NCBI RefSeq assembly: GCF_004361855.1
Contig: NZ_SNWQ01000002.1
Location: forward strand, 186,001 to 250,000
Reading direction: 5' to 3'
Length of the DNA stretch: 64,000 nucleotides
Origin: Kribbella caucasensis
Lineage (GTDB): Bacteria > Actinomycetota > Actinomycetes > Propionibacteriales > Kribbellaceae
Under the pieces are notes generated by a model. The model was not told the DNA's origin, searched no databases, and saw nothing but the letters and a program-made list of their open reading frames with translations. The position numbers and the translations under genes are program-made. Of the stretch, positions 34,664 through 44,063 are shown piece by piece (position 1 is the first letter of the stretch; the number at the start of each line of letters is the position of its first letter).

Positions 34664-36598
34664 GTGGCCACTGAGCCTGGTGTTAACGCAGGCGTCGCGA
34701 TTTACCACGCCCTCGCGGCGTTTCAGAGCGGACAGGTCCAGGCGGGGATCGACGAGCTGTCCGCCGCGCTGCGCGGCTTCACCGATGCCGGCAACGTCCG
34801 GCAGGCGGCACTCGCGTGCGCCCGCCTCGGCTGGGCCTTCGAGACATACGTCGGCAACCGCACCGCCGCCAGGGTCTGGTTCCGTCGGGCCGCCCGCCTG
34901 CTGCGCGACGAGCCGGACTGCCTCGAGCAGGGCTGGGTCGCGATCGCCGGCGCGGGCTGCGACGTGGACGACCCGAGCGAGCTGCGCTCCAAGGCCGAGC
35001 TCGCGCTCGACCGGGCACGCCGCTTCGGCGACGTCAACCTCGAGGCCAAGGCCCTCGCGGACGGGGGTCTCGCCTGCGTGCAGGCGGGCGAGGTCACCGA
35101 GGGCATGTTCATGCTCGACGAGGCTATCGCGCTCTGGTGCGGCCCTGCAGACGACCGCGACGCGGCGGCCATGGGCGTGTGCTCGTTCTTTACCGCCTGT
35201 TACTACTCGGCGGAGTTCGACCGTGCGAGCCACTGGGTGGACGACCTGCGCCGGGTCGGGTTGATCGGCCCTGCACCCGGAGCCGGGGTCTTACTCACCG
35301 GCCACTGCGCCGCCGTCCAGGCCACCGCCCTCATCGAGCTGGGGCGGTGGAGCGAGGCGGAGTCGCTCCTGGCCAGGTCCATAGCGGAGTTCGAGGCGTG
35401 CATGCCGATCCCCAGCTGGCATCCCGCGATCGCCTTGGCCGACCTGCGGATCAGGCAGGGACTCCTGGCCGATGCGGAGGCTCTGCTCGTCGGCAAGGAC
35501 GCCAATATGCAGGCCCTGCTGCCGGTGGCGCGGCTTCACCTGGCCCGCGGGGAGGTCGACCTGGCGCTCGCCACTGCATCGCGTGGCCTGCGGATGGTCG
35601 GGCCTGACCGCCTACGGGGCGTCGAGCTGCTCGCCCTGGTGGCCGAGGCCGAGCTCGCGGCCGCGCGCGTCGGGGCCGCGAGGACCGCGTGCGACGAGCT
35701 GATGGACCGGGCCCGTGGGCTGGACGTGCCTCGCCTCCGCGCGCAGGCGAGCCGCGCGCAGGCCCTCCTGCTGGCCGCCTCGGGAGACCTGGCCGAGGCG
35801 ATCAGCACGATGGAGCAGGCCCTGGATGCCGTGCCGAGCGGCTTGCCAGTCCTCCGGGTGGAGCTGCTCCTCGGCCTGGTTCGCCTTCACGAGCAGGCCG
35901 GCAACCGAGCGGCGGCCACCGTGGAGGCGGCCCGCGCCACCAGTGTCCTGGCCGGGCTCGACGTGGCACTCCCTGCCCGTGACACCGTCCTCCTGCAGCG
36001 CTTCGCGAGGACCGCGCCGCCCACGGGCACTACGGCGTTGCTGACCCGCGACGGAGCCGTCTGGAGCGTGAGCTGCGACCGGGTGAGAGTCCGACTGCCC
36101 GCGACGAAGGGGCTGCGCTACCTGGTCGAGCTTATCCGCGCTCCGGGTGTCGAGCGCCACGTGCTGGACCTCGTCGACGAGGTCGAGGGCGTCGCGGTCG
36201 ACGGCCCGGACCGCCACCGCCTGGGGGACGCGGGTGAGCTGCTTGATTCGGCTGCCCGCCGGGCCTACCGCCACCGGGTGGAGGAGCTGCGCACAGCCGT
36301 GGAGGAGGCACTTGCCGACGGCGCCGACGACCGGGCCGCAGCACTGCAGCGGCAGTGTGACGAGCTCGTCCGCCAGCTCGCCTCGGCCTTCGGCCTCTCC
36401 GGCCGGAGCCGCACGGCGTCGTCGGCGGCGGAGCGCGCCCGCCTCAACGTCACCCGCTCGGTGCGCACCGCGGTCGCGCGCATCGGTGCGGAGCTGCCAG
36501 CTGCGGGCCAGATGCTGGACCGACGGATCCGCACGGGCGTTTACTGCGCCTTCGAGCCGGCGGCCGACGACCCGGTTCGCTGGATCGTTCAGTCCTGA
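34664..36598 (+). CDS. TPR-repeat protein with the C-terminal domain of large LuxR/cyclase-type regulators
   Basis: A 644-residue helical protein made of tetratricopeptide-like repeats (for example AYHALAAFQSGQVQAGIDEL, LACARLGWAFETYVGNRTAA, ALADGGLACVQAGEVTEGM). The end carries WSVSCDRVRVRLPATKGLRYLVELI, then a helical RRAYRHRVEELRTAVEEAL and ERARLNVTRSVRTAVARI segment. This C-terminal block is known to me at the end of large ATPase/TPR regulators and cyclases, whose ATPase part is missing here. There is no HTH. GTG at 34664. The downstream metallo-hydrolase is 65 bp away in the same direction and may be its partner. Confidence 0.7.
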   Translation: MATEPGVNAGVAIYHALAAFQSGQVQAGIDELSAALRGFTDAGNVRQAALACARLGWAFETYVGNRTAARVWFRRAARLLRDEPDCLEQGWVAIAGAGCDVDDPSELRSKAELALDRARRFGDVNLEAKALADGGLACVQAGEVTEGMFMLDEAIALWCGPADDRDAAAMGVCSFFTACYYSAEFDRASHWVDDLRRVGLIGPAPGAGVLLTGHCAAVQATALIELGRWSEAESLLARSIAEFEACMPIPSWHPAIALADLRIRQGLLADAEALLVGKDANMQALLPVARLHLARGEVDLALATASRGLRMVGPDRLRGVELLALVAEAELAAARVGAARTACDELMDRARGLDVPRLRAQASRAQALLLAASGDLAEAISTMEQALDAVPSGLPVLRVELLLGLVRLHEQAGNRAAATVEAARATSVLAGLDVALPARDTVLLQRFARTAPPTGTTALLTRDGAVWSVSCDRVRVRLPATKGLRYLVELIRAPGVERHVLDLVDEVEGVAVDGPDRHRLGDAGELLDSAARRAYRHRVEELRTAVEEALADGADDRAAALQRQCDELVRQLASAFGLSGRSRTASSAAERARLNVTRSVRTAVARIGAELPAAGQMLDRRIRTGVYCAFEPAADDPVRWIVQS

Positions 36599-36663
36599 CT
36601 GAACGTGCGGGGCTCGAACTGAACGCCTCCGGGGTGGCGACGAACGCAATCCAGGAGGCTCCG

Positions 36664-37482
36664 ATGGACGAGATCTACCACCCCGCACCCGACGTGCACG
36701 TGCTGCCGACGACCCTGCCGATCGGTCCTGCGGAGGTGCTGACAGTGAACGCCTTCGTGCTGGCCGCACAGGAACCCGTGCTGGTCGACACCGGTCTCGG
36801 TCAGTCCGGCGACGAACTCCTCGATGCGGTCGACGCCGTTGTCGGCCTGGCCAACCTGAAGTGGCTGTGGCTGACACACGACGACGCCGACCACACGGGC
36901 GCCGTCCAACGTGTCCTGGCAGCGGCACCCCAGGCCCGGCTGGTCACCCACGCCTTCTCGGCGATCCGGATGTCGACGTGGTGGCCGGTCCCGCTCGATC
37001 GCGTCCATGCGATCCGTCCGGGCGATCGGCTGTGGGTGGGAGACCGCACCTTGCGCGCGGTCGCGCCGCCCCTGTACGACAACCCCATGTCCGTGGGCCT
37101 GCTCGACGAGTCCACCGGCAGCCTGTTCAGCGTCGACTCCTTTGGTGCGGTGCTGGCCGCTCCGACGCAGGACGCCGCCGAGGTGCCCCAAGACGCACTG
37201 GCCGCGGGGATGCTGGCCTGGTCGGTCATGGACTCGCCGTGGTCGTCGATGCTGGACCGCGAGAAGTTCGCGGAGGTGCTCGACGACGTCCGTCGGCTCG
37301 AACCGAGCCGGATCTTCTCCTCGCACCTGCCGGCCGCGAGCGGGACCTCGCTCGAGCGGTTCCTCGACGTGCTGTCGAGCGCTTCATACGCCACGCCCGT
37401 CCCTGCCCCGAGCCACACCGAGTTCACCGCGATGATCGAGGACATGCAGGCGCAACTCGAGGCCGCCGCGGCCGCCGGCTGA
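36664..37482 (+). CDS. Metallo-beta-lactamase-fold (flavodiiron-like) protein
   Basis: A 272-residue MBL-fold protein: VLTVNAFVLAAQEPVLVDTG, metal motif LTHDDADHTGAVQ (H-x-D-x-D-H, with Asp replacing the second His, as in oxygen-binding di-iron domains), LVTHAFSAIRM, LFSVDSFGAVLAAP and a late SSHLPAASG. The HxDxDH form and the DSFGA segment point to the flavodiiron/ODP branch rather than hydrolases, but no flavodoxin domain follows. ATG at 36664 follows CAGGAGG. It probably belongs with the TPR gene upstream. Confidence 0.82.
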   Translation: MDEIYHPAPDVHVLPTTLPIGPAEVLTVNAFVLAAQEPVLVDTGLGQSGDELLDAVDAVVGLANLKWLWLTHDDADHTGAVQRVLAAAPQARLVTHAFSAIRMSTWWPVPLDRVHAIRPGDRLWVGDRTLRAVAPPLYDNPMSVGLLDESTGSLFSVDSFGAVLAAPTQDAAEVPQDALAAGMLAWSVMDSPWSSMLDREKFAEVLDDVRRLEPSRIFSSHLPAASGTSLERFLDVLSSASYATPVPAPSHTEFTAMIEDMQAQLEAAAAAG

Positions 37483-37523
37483 CGGCAGGCCGCGGGAGCG
37501 GCGTGCGGGGCGGGGTGCCGGGT

Positions 37524-38639
37524 CTACGCGGCTTCGGCGCGGAGTAGGTCGCGTAGTTCGCGGGCGGCGGTGTAGCCGGCTCGGTTGCCGCCGATGGTGC
37601 TCGCGGACGGGCCGTATCCGACCAAGTGGATGCGCGCGTCGCGGACCGTACGGGTGCCGTCCATCCGGATACCACCGGACGGTTCGCGCAGCTGCAGCGG
37701 TGCCAGATGTCCGAGATCCGCGCGGAACCCGGTCGCCCAGAGGATCGCGTCCACGTGCTCGGTCCGCCCGTCGGCCCAGACCACCCCGTCCGGCGTGATC
37801 CGCTCGAACATCGGCAGCCGCGTGTACACCCCACGCTCGGCCGCCGCCCGTTCCTGCTCACGCAACTGCAGCCCGGTCACACTCACCACACTCCGCGGCG
37901 GCAACCCGGCCCGCACCCGTTCCTCCACCTTCGCGACCACCTTGCGACCGAGTTCCGGTCCGAACTCCCCATCCGTCCGCCACTCCGGCGGCCGCCGAGT
38001 CACCCACGTTGTCGTCGCGATCTCGGAGATCTCCGCAAGCAACTGCACCGCCGACGCACCCCCACCGACCACCAGCACGTGCTGCCCGGCGAACTCCCCG
38101 GCGCCGTTGTAGTCGGCCGTATGCAACTGCCTCCCGCGGAAGGTCTCGATCCCCGGATACCAAGGCACAAACGGCCGGTTCCACGTCCCGGTCGCATTGA
38201 CAATCGCTTCGGCTCGGTACATCCCGCGATCCGTGGTCAGCTCAAACCGTCCGTCCACTTCATGCACGCTCCCCACCGTCACCGGCCTGACGACCGGGAG
38301 CTCGAAGCGAGACTCGTAGTCCGCGTAATACCGCGGCACGAACTCGTTCGCCCGCTCGTCACCCGCACTCTCCGGTACTCCGGCCCCCGGCAGGTTCGCG
38401 ATCCCGTGCACGTCGTGCATGGTGAGCGAGTCCCACCGATGTTGCCACGCTCCACCGGGTTCCGCGTTCCGGTCCAGCACCACGACCTCGTCGTACGGGC
38501 GGAAGCCGAACCGGATCAGGTGATACGCCGCCGACAACCCGGCCTGTCCGGCCCCGATCACGATCACCTGCGCATCCACAACCAGTCCAACAGCACCGAC
38601 GGGCCCATCTCTTCCCGGACTAATCCAGTGCGCCGCCAT
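37524..38639 (-). CDS. FAD/NAD(P)-dependent flavoprotein monooxygenase-like protein
   Basis: A protein of about 370 residues with two dinucleotide folds: FAD motif VIVIGAGQAGLSAAYHL and NADP-type motif VLVVGGGASAVQLLAEI near the middle. Between them lie the FMO-like segments NRPFVPWYPGIETF and the HTADYNG loop. ILWATGFRADLGHLAPL matches the ATG-motif of flavin monooxygenases. The substrate is unknown. The ATG at 38639 is taken; GTG at 38579, closer to the first strand, is equally plausible since neither has a Shine-Dalgarno. It is divergent from a LysR gene, which probably regulates it. Confidence 0.85.
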   Translation of the reverse strand: MAAHWISPGRDGPVGAVGLVVDAQVIVIGAGQAGLSAAYHLIRFGFRPYDEVVVLDRNAEPGGAWQHRWDSLTMHDVHGIANLPGAGVPESAGDERANEFVPRYYADYESRFELPVVRPVTVGSVHEVDGRFELTTDRGMYRAEAIVNATGTWNRPFVPWYPGIETFRGRQLHTADYNGAGEFAGQHVLVVGGGASAVQLLAEISEIATTTWVTRRPPEWRTDGEFGPELGRKVVAKVEERVRAGLPPRSVVSVTGLQLREQERAAAERGVYTRLPMFERITPDGVVWADGRTEHVDAILWATGFRADLGHLAPLQLREPSGGIRMDGTRTVRDARIHLVGYGPSASTIGGNRAGYTAARELRDLLRAEAA

Positions 38640-38676
38640 CGTGCAAACAACATCACTAACGGCAAACTGGCTGCCC

Positions 38677-39564
38677 ATGGACCTCACCGCGGCGTACGGC
38701 TATCGGCTGGACTGGATCGTCAGCTTTGTCGCCGTCGCCCGGTACGGCGGGTTCTCGGCGGCGGCTAAGGCGGTGTTCCGCGGCCAGTCCCGGATCAGCG
38801 AACACGTCGCCGAACTGGAGAAGTCCCTCGGCGTTCAACTCTTCGACCGTACTGCGCACCCGGTGGCCCTGACTCCGGAAAGGCGGGCCCTGCTCCCGGC
38901 CGCCGAGGAGATCCTGCACCGGCTCGGTTCGCTGGCGACGACTCGAGGGGAGGTGCGGTTCGGTGCTTATCCGAGTGCGGCGGCCTGGTTGTTCCCACAG
39001 GTCGCCGTGAAGGTGCACGAGGTCCGGCTGCTGCTGGTCGAGGGACCGAGCATCGAGCTGGAACGGGCACTCGTCCAGGGCGAGATCGACCTGGCGATCC
39101 GGCCCATCCACCCGCTGGTCGCATCGGAGGCGCTCGAACACCACCTGCTCTGGCGCGAGCCCCTCGTCGCGGTATTCGCCGAGAACCACCCGCTCGCCGC
39201 TTCGCCTTCCGTCAGCCTGAACGACTTGTCTTCGCTGCCGCTCATCTCGATCGGCGAGGCGTCGGGCGGCAGGCAGTTCGAGTCGCACCTGGCGTTCGCG
39301 TCGGCCGGCCTCAATCCCGAAAGCGTCTACCGCACGAACCAGCCGCAAACGCTGCTCTCCCTGGTCCGCCACGGCCTCGGCACCGGCGTCACCAACCTGC
39401 TCGCGGTAACCACCGCCAACCTCACCGGCGTACGCCTGGTCCCCATCCACAACGCCGGCGTCGAACGCCAAGTAGCCCTCTTCCTCCCCCGCCACCGCCC
39501 CCGAACCCCCGCCCTGAACGCCGTCATCGACGCGGTCACCACCATCCCCCCACCCCACCCGTAG
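38677..39564 (+). CDS. LysR-family transcriptional regulator
   Basis: A 295-residue regulator. The N-terminal HTH has WIVSFVAVARYGGFSAAAKAVFRGQSRISEHVAELEKSLGVQLFDR, a standard LysR recognition region though with RGQSRIS where many have TQPALS. A periplasmic-binding-like effector domain follows (LPLISIGEASGGRQFE, LLSLVRHGLGTGVTNLLAV). ATG at 38677. The 37-bp gap to the divergent flavoprotein gene is short, so the operator probably overlaps both starts. The inducer is unknown. Confidence 0.88.
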   Translation: MDLTAAYGYRLDWIVSFVAVARYGGFSAAAKAVFRGQSRISEHVAELEKSLGVQLFDRTAHPVALTPERRALLPAAEEILHRLGSLATTRGEVRFGAYPSAAAWLFPQVAVKVHEVRLLLVEGPSIELERALVQGEIDLAIRPIHPLVASEALEHHLLWREPLVAVFAENHPLAASPSVSLNDLSSLPLISIGEASGGRQFESHLAFASAGLNPESVYRTNQPQTLLSLVRHGLGTGVTNLLAVTTANLTGVRLVPIHNAGVERQVALFLPRHRPRTPALNAVIDAVTTIPPPHP

Positions 39565-39667
39565 CCCCGCGCAACACCGCACGCGCCCCCGGCCCGCCCC
39601 GCAGCCCCGCCCTGCACCCGCAGCCGGCTGCCCCGGCTACCCGGCCGCGCCGGGGCGGGGGATGGGG

Positions 39668-40156
39668 TCAGCGGATGAACTGGTCTACGTAGGTGGGGCC
39701 TAGGCCGTTGGTGGTGTAGTGGTCGCGGCATAGTTGGATCTTGGTGAAGGTGTCTTCGTAACCGGTCTGGTTGCCGTCGTCGTCGACGTAGATCATCGCT
39801 CCGGAGATGTTGAAGAACGTGATCATCTCCCCGGTGTCCTCGGGCACCCGCAGCGTATGGATCTCGCCCGGCGGCTCGTAAACGAACGACCCGGTCTCCG
39901 CGACCCAGTCGTGTTCGTCCTACTTCCATCTGCCCTTGATCACATACCCGAACACCGCGCTCGGATGCCGGTGCCGCGACACGATCCCCGCCCGGGTCAC
40001 CTTGAGCAGGTTGCACCACTGGCCGGTGATCGTGTTCAGCATCAGCGGCCGGAACCACACGTCCGGCGCCTGCGGTACCCACAACCGGTCGTCGTCCGGT
40101 ACGGCCGGTACGGCGATCTCCTGCGGAACTCCGGCCGAGATCGGGATGACACCCAT
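39668..40156 (-). pseudogene. Cupin of the 2,4'-dihydroxyacetophenone dioxygenase type, interrupted by an amber codon
   Basis: Reading through one stop gives a 162-residue single-domain cupin: N-terminal LWVPQAPDVWFRPLMLNTITGQW, metal-binding region VSRHRHPSAVFGYVIKGRWK, then TAG at 39922-39920, then in the same frame DEHDWVAETGSFVYEPPGEIHTL and GPTYVDQFIR. In homologs the interrupted segment reads like GRW-x-YLEHDW, so TAG most likely replaces the Tyr codon TAC. Both halves are otherwise undamaged. It lies 52 bp after the SDR gene in the same direction. Nonsense mutation or sequencing error are the alternatives. Confidence 0.8.
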
Positions 40157-40208
40157 GTCGTCTCCTCATGCACTCAGGTAATTCGCCGTACGCACTGGGT
40201 TGACGGCC

Positions 40209-40949
40209 CTACGCACTCAGATAGCCGCCGTCGACGGGCAGGACGGCGCCGGTGATGAAGGCCGCGTCCGGCCCGGTCAGGAAGGCGATCGCGGCGGCCA
40301 CCTCGGACGGCGTACCCCACCGGGCCATCGGCGTGCGCCCCAGGATCCGCCCGGACGCGACCGGATCGGCCTGCAGCGCCGCGGTCAGGTCGGTCGCGAT
40401 CCAGCCAGGCGCGACCGCGTTCACCCGGATCCCGTTTGCCGCCCACGCGACCGCGAGCGACTTGGTGAGCTGGACGATCCCGCCTTTGCTCGCGCTGTAC
40501 GCCGGAACCAGCGGCCCGCCGAAATAGCTCAGCATCGAGGCCACGTTGACGATGCACCCACCGCCGTCCGCGAGCAGCCCGTACGCCGCCTCGGCCGCCC
40601 GCATCGCCCCGGTCAGATTGACCTCGACCACTTCCCGAAACACCTCGGGCCGATGCTCGTCGCCCCGCCGGATGATCCCGGCCGCATTCACCAACACATC
40701 CAGCGACTCAAACGACCCGACCAGATCTTCGACTGCCCCCGACTCCCGCAGATCAAGTTCCCGCACCTCGACCCGCGACCCAGTTCCGGCGGATTCCCCG
40801 AGCCCCGACGAGGCAACCTCAAGCCCAGCCGCCGAGGCGACGTCAAGCCCGGCCGCAACCACCCGAGCCCCATCGGCCGCCAACCGAACCGCAGTGGCCG
40901 CGCCGATCCCACTGGTTCCACCGACAACAAGCGCAGTACGAGCTGGCAT
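40209..40949 (-). CDS. Short-chain dehydrogenase/reductase
   Basis: A 246-residue classical SDR. The cofactor motif is VVGGTSGIGAATAVRL (TGxxxGIG type). NAAG appears in LVNAAGIIRRG, the catalytic Ser in NVASMLSYFGG, YSASKGG holds the Tyr-x3-Lys pair, and the end is FITGAVLPVDGGYLSA. An Ala/Gly/Ser-rich insertion (DVASAAGLEVASSGLGES) lengthens the loop after the second strand. ATG at 40949 was chosen because the Rossmann fold begins 6 residues later. It precedes the broken cupin in one transcription unit; a shared catabolic or detoxifying role is inference. Confidence 0.9.
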   Translation of the reverse strand: MPARTALVVGGTSGIGAATAVRLAADGARVVAAGLDVASAAGLEVASSGLGESAGTGSRVEVRELDLRESGAVEDLVGSFESLDVLVNAAGIIRRGDEHRPEVFREVVEVNLTGAMRAAEAAYGLLADGGGCIVNVASMLSYFGGPLVPAYSASKGGIVQLTKSLAVAWAANGIRVNAVAPGWIATDLTAALQADPVASGRILGRTPMARWGTPSEVAAAIAFLTGPDAAFITGAVLPVDGGYLSA

Positions 40950-41039
40950 GCCCGAATCGTGGCCGGTTCCGACGGCCCGAGACAACGAAGACCCGGAAGG
41001 CGGATGGGGGCGATCCGCCTTCCAGGTCAAGGGCCCGGA

Positions 41040-41678
41040 TCAGCCGCGGGACTCGTCGATGTGGCGGTGGTAGCGGGCGCCTGCCTTGCCGCCGAGTACG
41101 GAAGCGATCAGCGTGATCAGGAGGACTGCGCCGAGCAGGATCAGGCCGCCTGTGGTGATCGTCTCGTCCGTCAGGGAGACCGACGGCAGGTCGACGCGGT
41201 CGAGGACGTCGTACTGCGAACCGGCGAGTGCGGCGATGCCGGCCACGATCGCGGTGATGACGACGCCGATCATCCAGACTCCGAAGCCCTGACGGCCGCC
41301 GTCGAAGCGGGCGAGCCGGCCGGCGACGTACCCGCCTTTGTAGTAGGCGATTGCAAGGATCAGGATCAGCACCGTGCCGGACACGAGGCCGATCGTGCCC
41401 GCCTCGGCTTCGGCCCGGTTCCAGTCGATGGTGATGGCGTAGTCGACCGCTGCCGCGACCGCGCCGACGATGCCGGTCAGCAGCACGGTGAGCCCGATGG
41501 CGATCAGCCAGCCGTAGAACGCCGCGCCACCCTTGAAGCCGCGGTAGACCCTGTCGAAGTCGGCCGGCGCCTCCGCCCGATGCTGCGGCTGCCGCTCGTC
41601 GACCTGTGTGTCGTCATCGCCGAACCGGCGGGTGCGCGGAGTGAGTTCCTGTGTGTCGTCGCGATAGTGCTGGACCAT
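41040..41678 (-). CDS. Membrane protein, paralog of the upstream gene
   Basis: A 212-residue protein. A polar N-terminal 60 residues are followed by four predicted spans (GFKGGAAFYGWLIAIGLTVL, TIGLVSGTVLILILAIAYY, MIGVVITAIVAGIAALAG, LILLGAVLLITLIASVLGG). The signature KGGYVAGRLARFDGGRQGFGVWMIG is shared almost verbatim with the next gene upstream. ATG at 41678 has GAGGAG 8 bp upstream. The function is unknown; similar proteins are common and annotated only as membrane proteins in actinobacteria. The short basic end (GARYHRHIDESRG) is also shared with the paralog. Confidence 0.75.
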   Translation of the reverse strand: MVQHYRDDTQELTPRTRRFGDDDTQVDERQPQHRAEAPADFDRVYRGFKGGAAFYGWLIAIGLTVLLTGIVGAVAAAVDYAITIDWNRAEAEAGTIGLVSGTVLILILAIAYYKGGYVAGRLARFDGGRQGFGVWMIGVVITAIVAGIAALAGSQYDVLDRVDLPSVSLTDETITTGGLILLGAVLLITLIASVLGGKAGARYHRHIDESRG

Positions 41679-41783
41679 GTCGGTTCTCCTCACCAGGTCA
41701 GCCCCGTATCACTACTCCCGTACCCGGTTGAGGGCCACCTATGCGTGACAGGCCGTGTCGTTCTGATTCAGCTCTGTAGTCGC

Positions 41784-42470
41784 TCAGTTCAGCAGTTCGT
41801 CGATCTTGTTGTGGTAGCGCTGTCCGGACTTGCCGCCGAGCAGGGCCGCGACAAGGGTGAGGACGATGACGGCGGCCGCGGAGATGATGGCGCCGTTCGC
41901 CAGGACGTTGTCGGCCAGCGGCACATCCGGACGGTCCACCTCGGCGACCAGGTCGTACCGGTTGTCCAGCAGCGCACCGGCGCCGCCCGCCATCACGGCG
42001 AGTAGCAGCGCGATCATCCACACCCCGAACCCCTGCCGGGCGCCGTCGAAGCGCGCGAGCCGGCCGGCGACGTACCCGCCCGTGTAGAAGGCGAGGCACA
42101 CCAGCAGACCCAGCACAGCGGCGGCTGTGATGGCGACCGTGCCGGGCTGTTGCTCCGCGTCCGCCCTGGTGTAGTCGAGGAGGTACGTCACGCCCGCGGT
42201 GGCCCCCGCGGCCACACCGACGAGCAGGACGGCCATGGAGTTCGTGATCATCCAGCCGTAGAACGCAGCACCGAACTTGAAGCCCCGGTATGAGATCGGC
42301 GGCTCTTCCACGATCGTGTGGGGGAGGGGCTTGTCCGGGATCAGACTGACAGTGGTCATAGCGCGATGGGCCGCGGCCCGCGCCTCCTCGTATCGCTGGG
42401 TGGACGTATCGGGCTGGGTCTCACTCTGGGGCTGGGTCATCGTGTCGGTGTCGCCGTAGCGCTGAACCAC
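41784..42470 (-). CDS. Membrane protein, tandem paralog
   Basis: A 228-residue protein with the same build: polar N-terminus rich in Gln/Thr, then YRGFKFGAAFYGWMITNSMAV, GGYVAGRLARFDGARQGFGVWMI and a last span ending GGKSGQRYHNKIDELLN. About half of the membrane region is identical to the following gene, so the pair arose by tandem duplication. GTG at 42470 is preceded by TGAGGAG. The 105-bp gap to the paralog contains a second ribosome-binding site and no obvious terminator. Function unknown. Confidence 0.75.
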   Translation of the reverse strand: MVQRYGDTDTMTQPQSETQPDTSTQRYEEARAAAHRAMTTVSLIPDKPLPHTIVEEPPISYRGFKFGAAFYGWMITNSMAVLLVGVAAGATAGVTYLLDYTRADAEQQPGTVAITAAAVLGLLVCLAFYTGGYVAGRLARFDGARQGFGVWMIALLLAVMAGGAGALLDNRYDLVAEVDRPDVPLADNVLANGAIISAAAVIVLTLVAALLGGKSGQRYHNKIDELLN

Positions 42471-42563
42471 TGGTGTATCTCCTCACAGGTCGGACCGAGG
42501 GGCCCCTACCCCAACGACTGCCGGCTCATACAACGAATCCGCAGAATTAACGCGCGTCTGAGT

Positions 42564-44063
42564 TCACGGCGCCGGATAGCGACGCGGAGTGAACACGACG
42601 TCACCCGCCGGCCGGTTGACCGTCCGGGTCTGCGACGACCCAATCAGCAGCAGGCAGCGCATGTCTACGGTCGGCGGATCGAGATCTGCGAGCGTGGTGA
42701 CGGTGATGGACTCGGCCGGGCCGCCGACATCCCGGCCGACGACCACCGGCGTACCGGGGGAACGGTGTTCGAGCAGCAGGTCACGGGTGGCGGCGACCTG
42801 CCAGGTGCGCGACTTCGACGCGGGGTTGTAGATCGCGATCGCCAGGTCCGCCGCGGCGGCCGCGGACAGCCGGGCGGCGATCACGTCCCACGGCTTGAGC
42901 CGGTCCGACAGGGAGAGCACACAGTAGTCGTGCCCGAGTGGAGCGCCCACCCGACTGGCAACCGCTTGCGCTGCTGTCATGCCCGGCAGCACGTGTACTG
43001 CGATGTCGGCGTACTCCGGTTCGGCGGCGACCTCCGTGACCGCGCTGGCCATCGCGAAGACCCCGGGATCGCCCGACGACACCACCACGACCCGGGAACC
43101 CTTGCGGGCCAGGTCGAGTGCGAACGCGGCCCGCTCGGACTCGACCCGGTTGTCCGAGCCGTGCTTGCGTTGGCGGGCCCGGTCGGGCAACCGGTCGACG
43201 TACGGGCCGTAACCGATGAGGTCGTCAGCCTCGGCGATCGCCGCACGTACCTCCGGTGTCATCCACTCGGGTCCGGCCGGCCCGAGTCCGACGACGGTGA
43301 CCGACCCCTCGTACTGCTCGCGCGGGGTCGGTGGGGCGAAGGTGTTGTTGATCGGACTCGGCAGGAGGGCCAGGGAGAAGTACGGCACGGACTCCGGATC
43401 CACGTCGGCCAGTGGGGCCGTGCGCTGTGCGTCGGTGGTGGCCCGTTCGACGTACCAGGCCTCGTCGGCGCGACCGGCCAACTCGAACGCCTCGCGGACG
43501 TTGCCGAACGTCCGGCCGAGCTTCATCACGGCGGCGGCGTCGGTGTTGCGCAGCCGCTCGGCCAGTACGTCGGGCGGAAGGGTCCCGGGCAGCACGGTGA
43601 GGATCTCGTCCCGCTCGCACAGCGGCCGACCGAGTACGGCAGCGGCCGCACTGACCGACGTGACCCCGGGGACGACCTCGCACTCGTACCGGTCCGCGAG
43701 CCGCTTGTGCATGTGCATGTACGACCCGTAGAACAACGGATCGCCCTCAGCCAGTACGACGACGTCCCGACCGGCGTCGAGATGCGCGGCGAGCCGGGCG
43801 GCACAGTCGGTGTAGAAATCGTCCATCGCACCCTGGTACCCGCCGGGGTGATCGGTGGTCTCCACAGTGAGCGGATAGACCAGGTGCTCCTCGACCTGCC
43901 CGTCACGCAGGTACGGCGCGGCGACCGAGCGGGCGATGCTCCGGCCGTGCCGCGCGCTGTGAAACGCAACCACGTCGGCCGCTCCGATCAGCCGAGCGGC
44001 CTTCACCGTCACCAGTTCGGGATCGCCCGGGCCGAGCCCGACACCCCACAGCCGACCCGTCAT
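42564..44063 (-). CDS. cobIJ: Bifunctional precorrin-2 C20- / precorrin-3B C17-methyltransferase
   Basis: A 499-residue fusion of two SAM-dependent corrinoid methyltransferases. The N-terminal half (CobI) has [20 protein letters not shown] and [19 protein letters not shown]. The C-terminal half (CobJ) begins near residue 245 with [20 protein letters not shown] and has [18 protein letters not shown] and [16 protein letters not shown]. It acts before and after ring contraction in aerobic B12 synthesis. ATG at 44063 overlaps the cobH stop (ATGA). The CobIJ fusion is usual in actinobacteria. Confidence 0.95.
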   Translation of the reverse strand: MTGRLWGVGLGPGDPELVTVKAARLIGAADVVAFHSARHGRSIARSVAAPYLRDGQVEEHLVYPLTVETTDHPGGYQGAMDDFYTDCAARLAAHLDAGRDVVVLAEGDPLFYGSYMHMHKRLADRYECEVVPGVTSVSAAAAVLGRPLCERDEILTVLPGTLPPDVLAERLRNTDAAAVMKLGRTFGNVREAFELAGRADEAWYVERATTDAQRTAPLADVDPESVPYFSLALLPSPINNTFAPPTPREQYEGSVTVVGLGPAGPEWMTPEVRAAIAEADDLIGYGPYVDRLPDRARQRKHGSDNRVESERAAFALDLARKGSRVVVVSSGDPGVFAMASAVTEVAAEPEYADIAVHVLPGMTAAQAVASRVGAPLGHDYCVLSLSDRLKPWDVIAARLSAAAAADLAIAIYNPASKSRTWQVAATRDLLLEHRSPGTPVVVGRDVGGPAESITVTTLADLDPPTVDMRCLLLIGSSQTRTVNRPAGDVVFTPRRYPAP

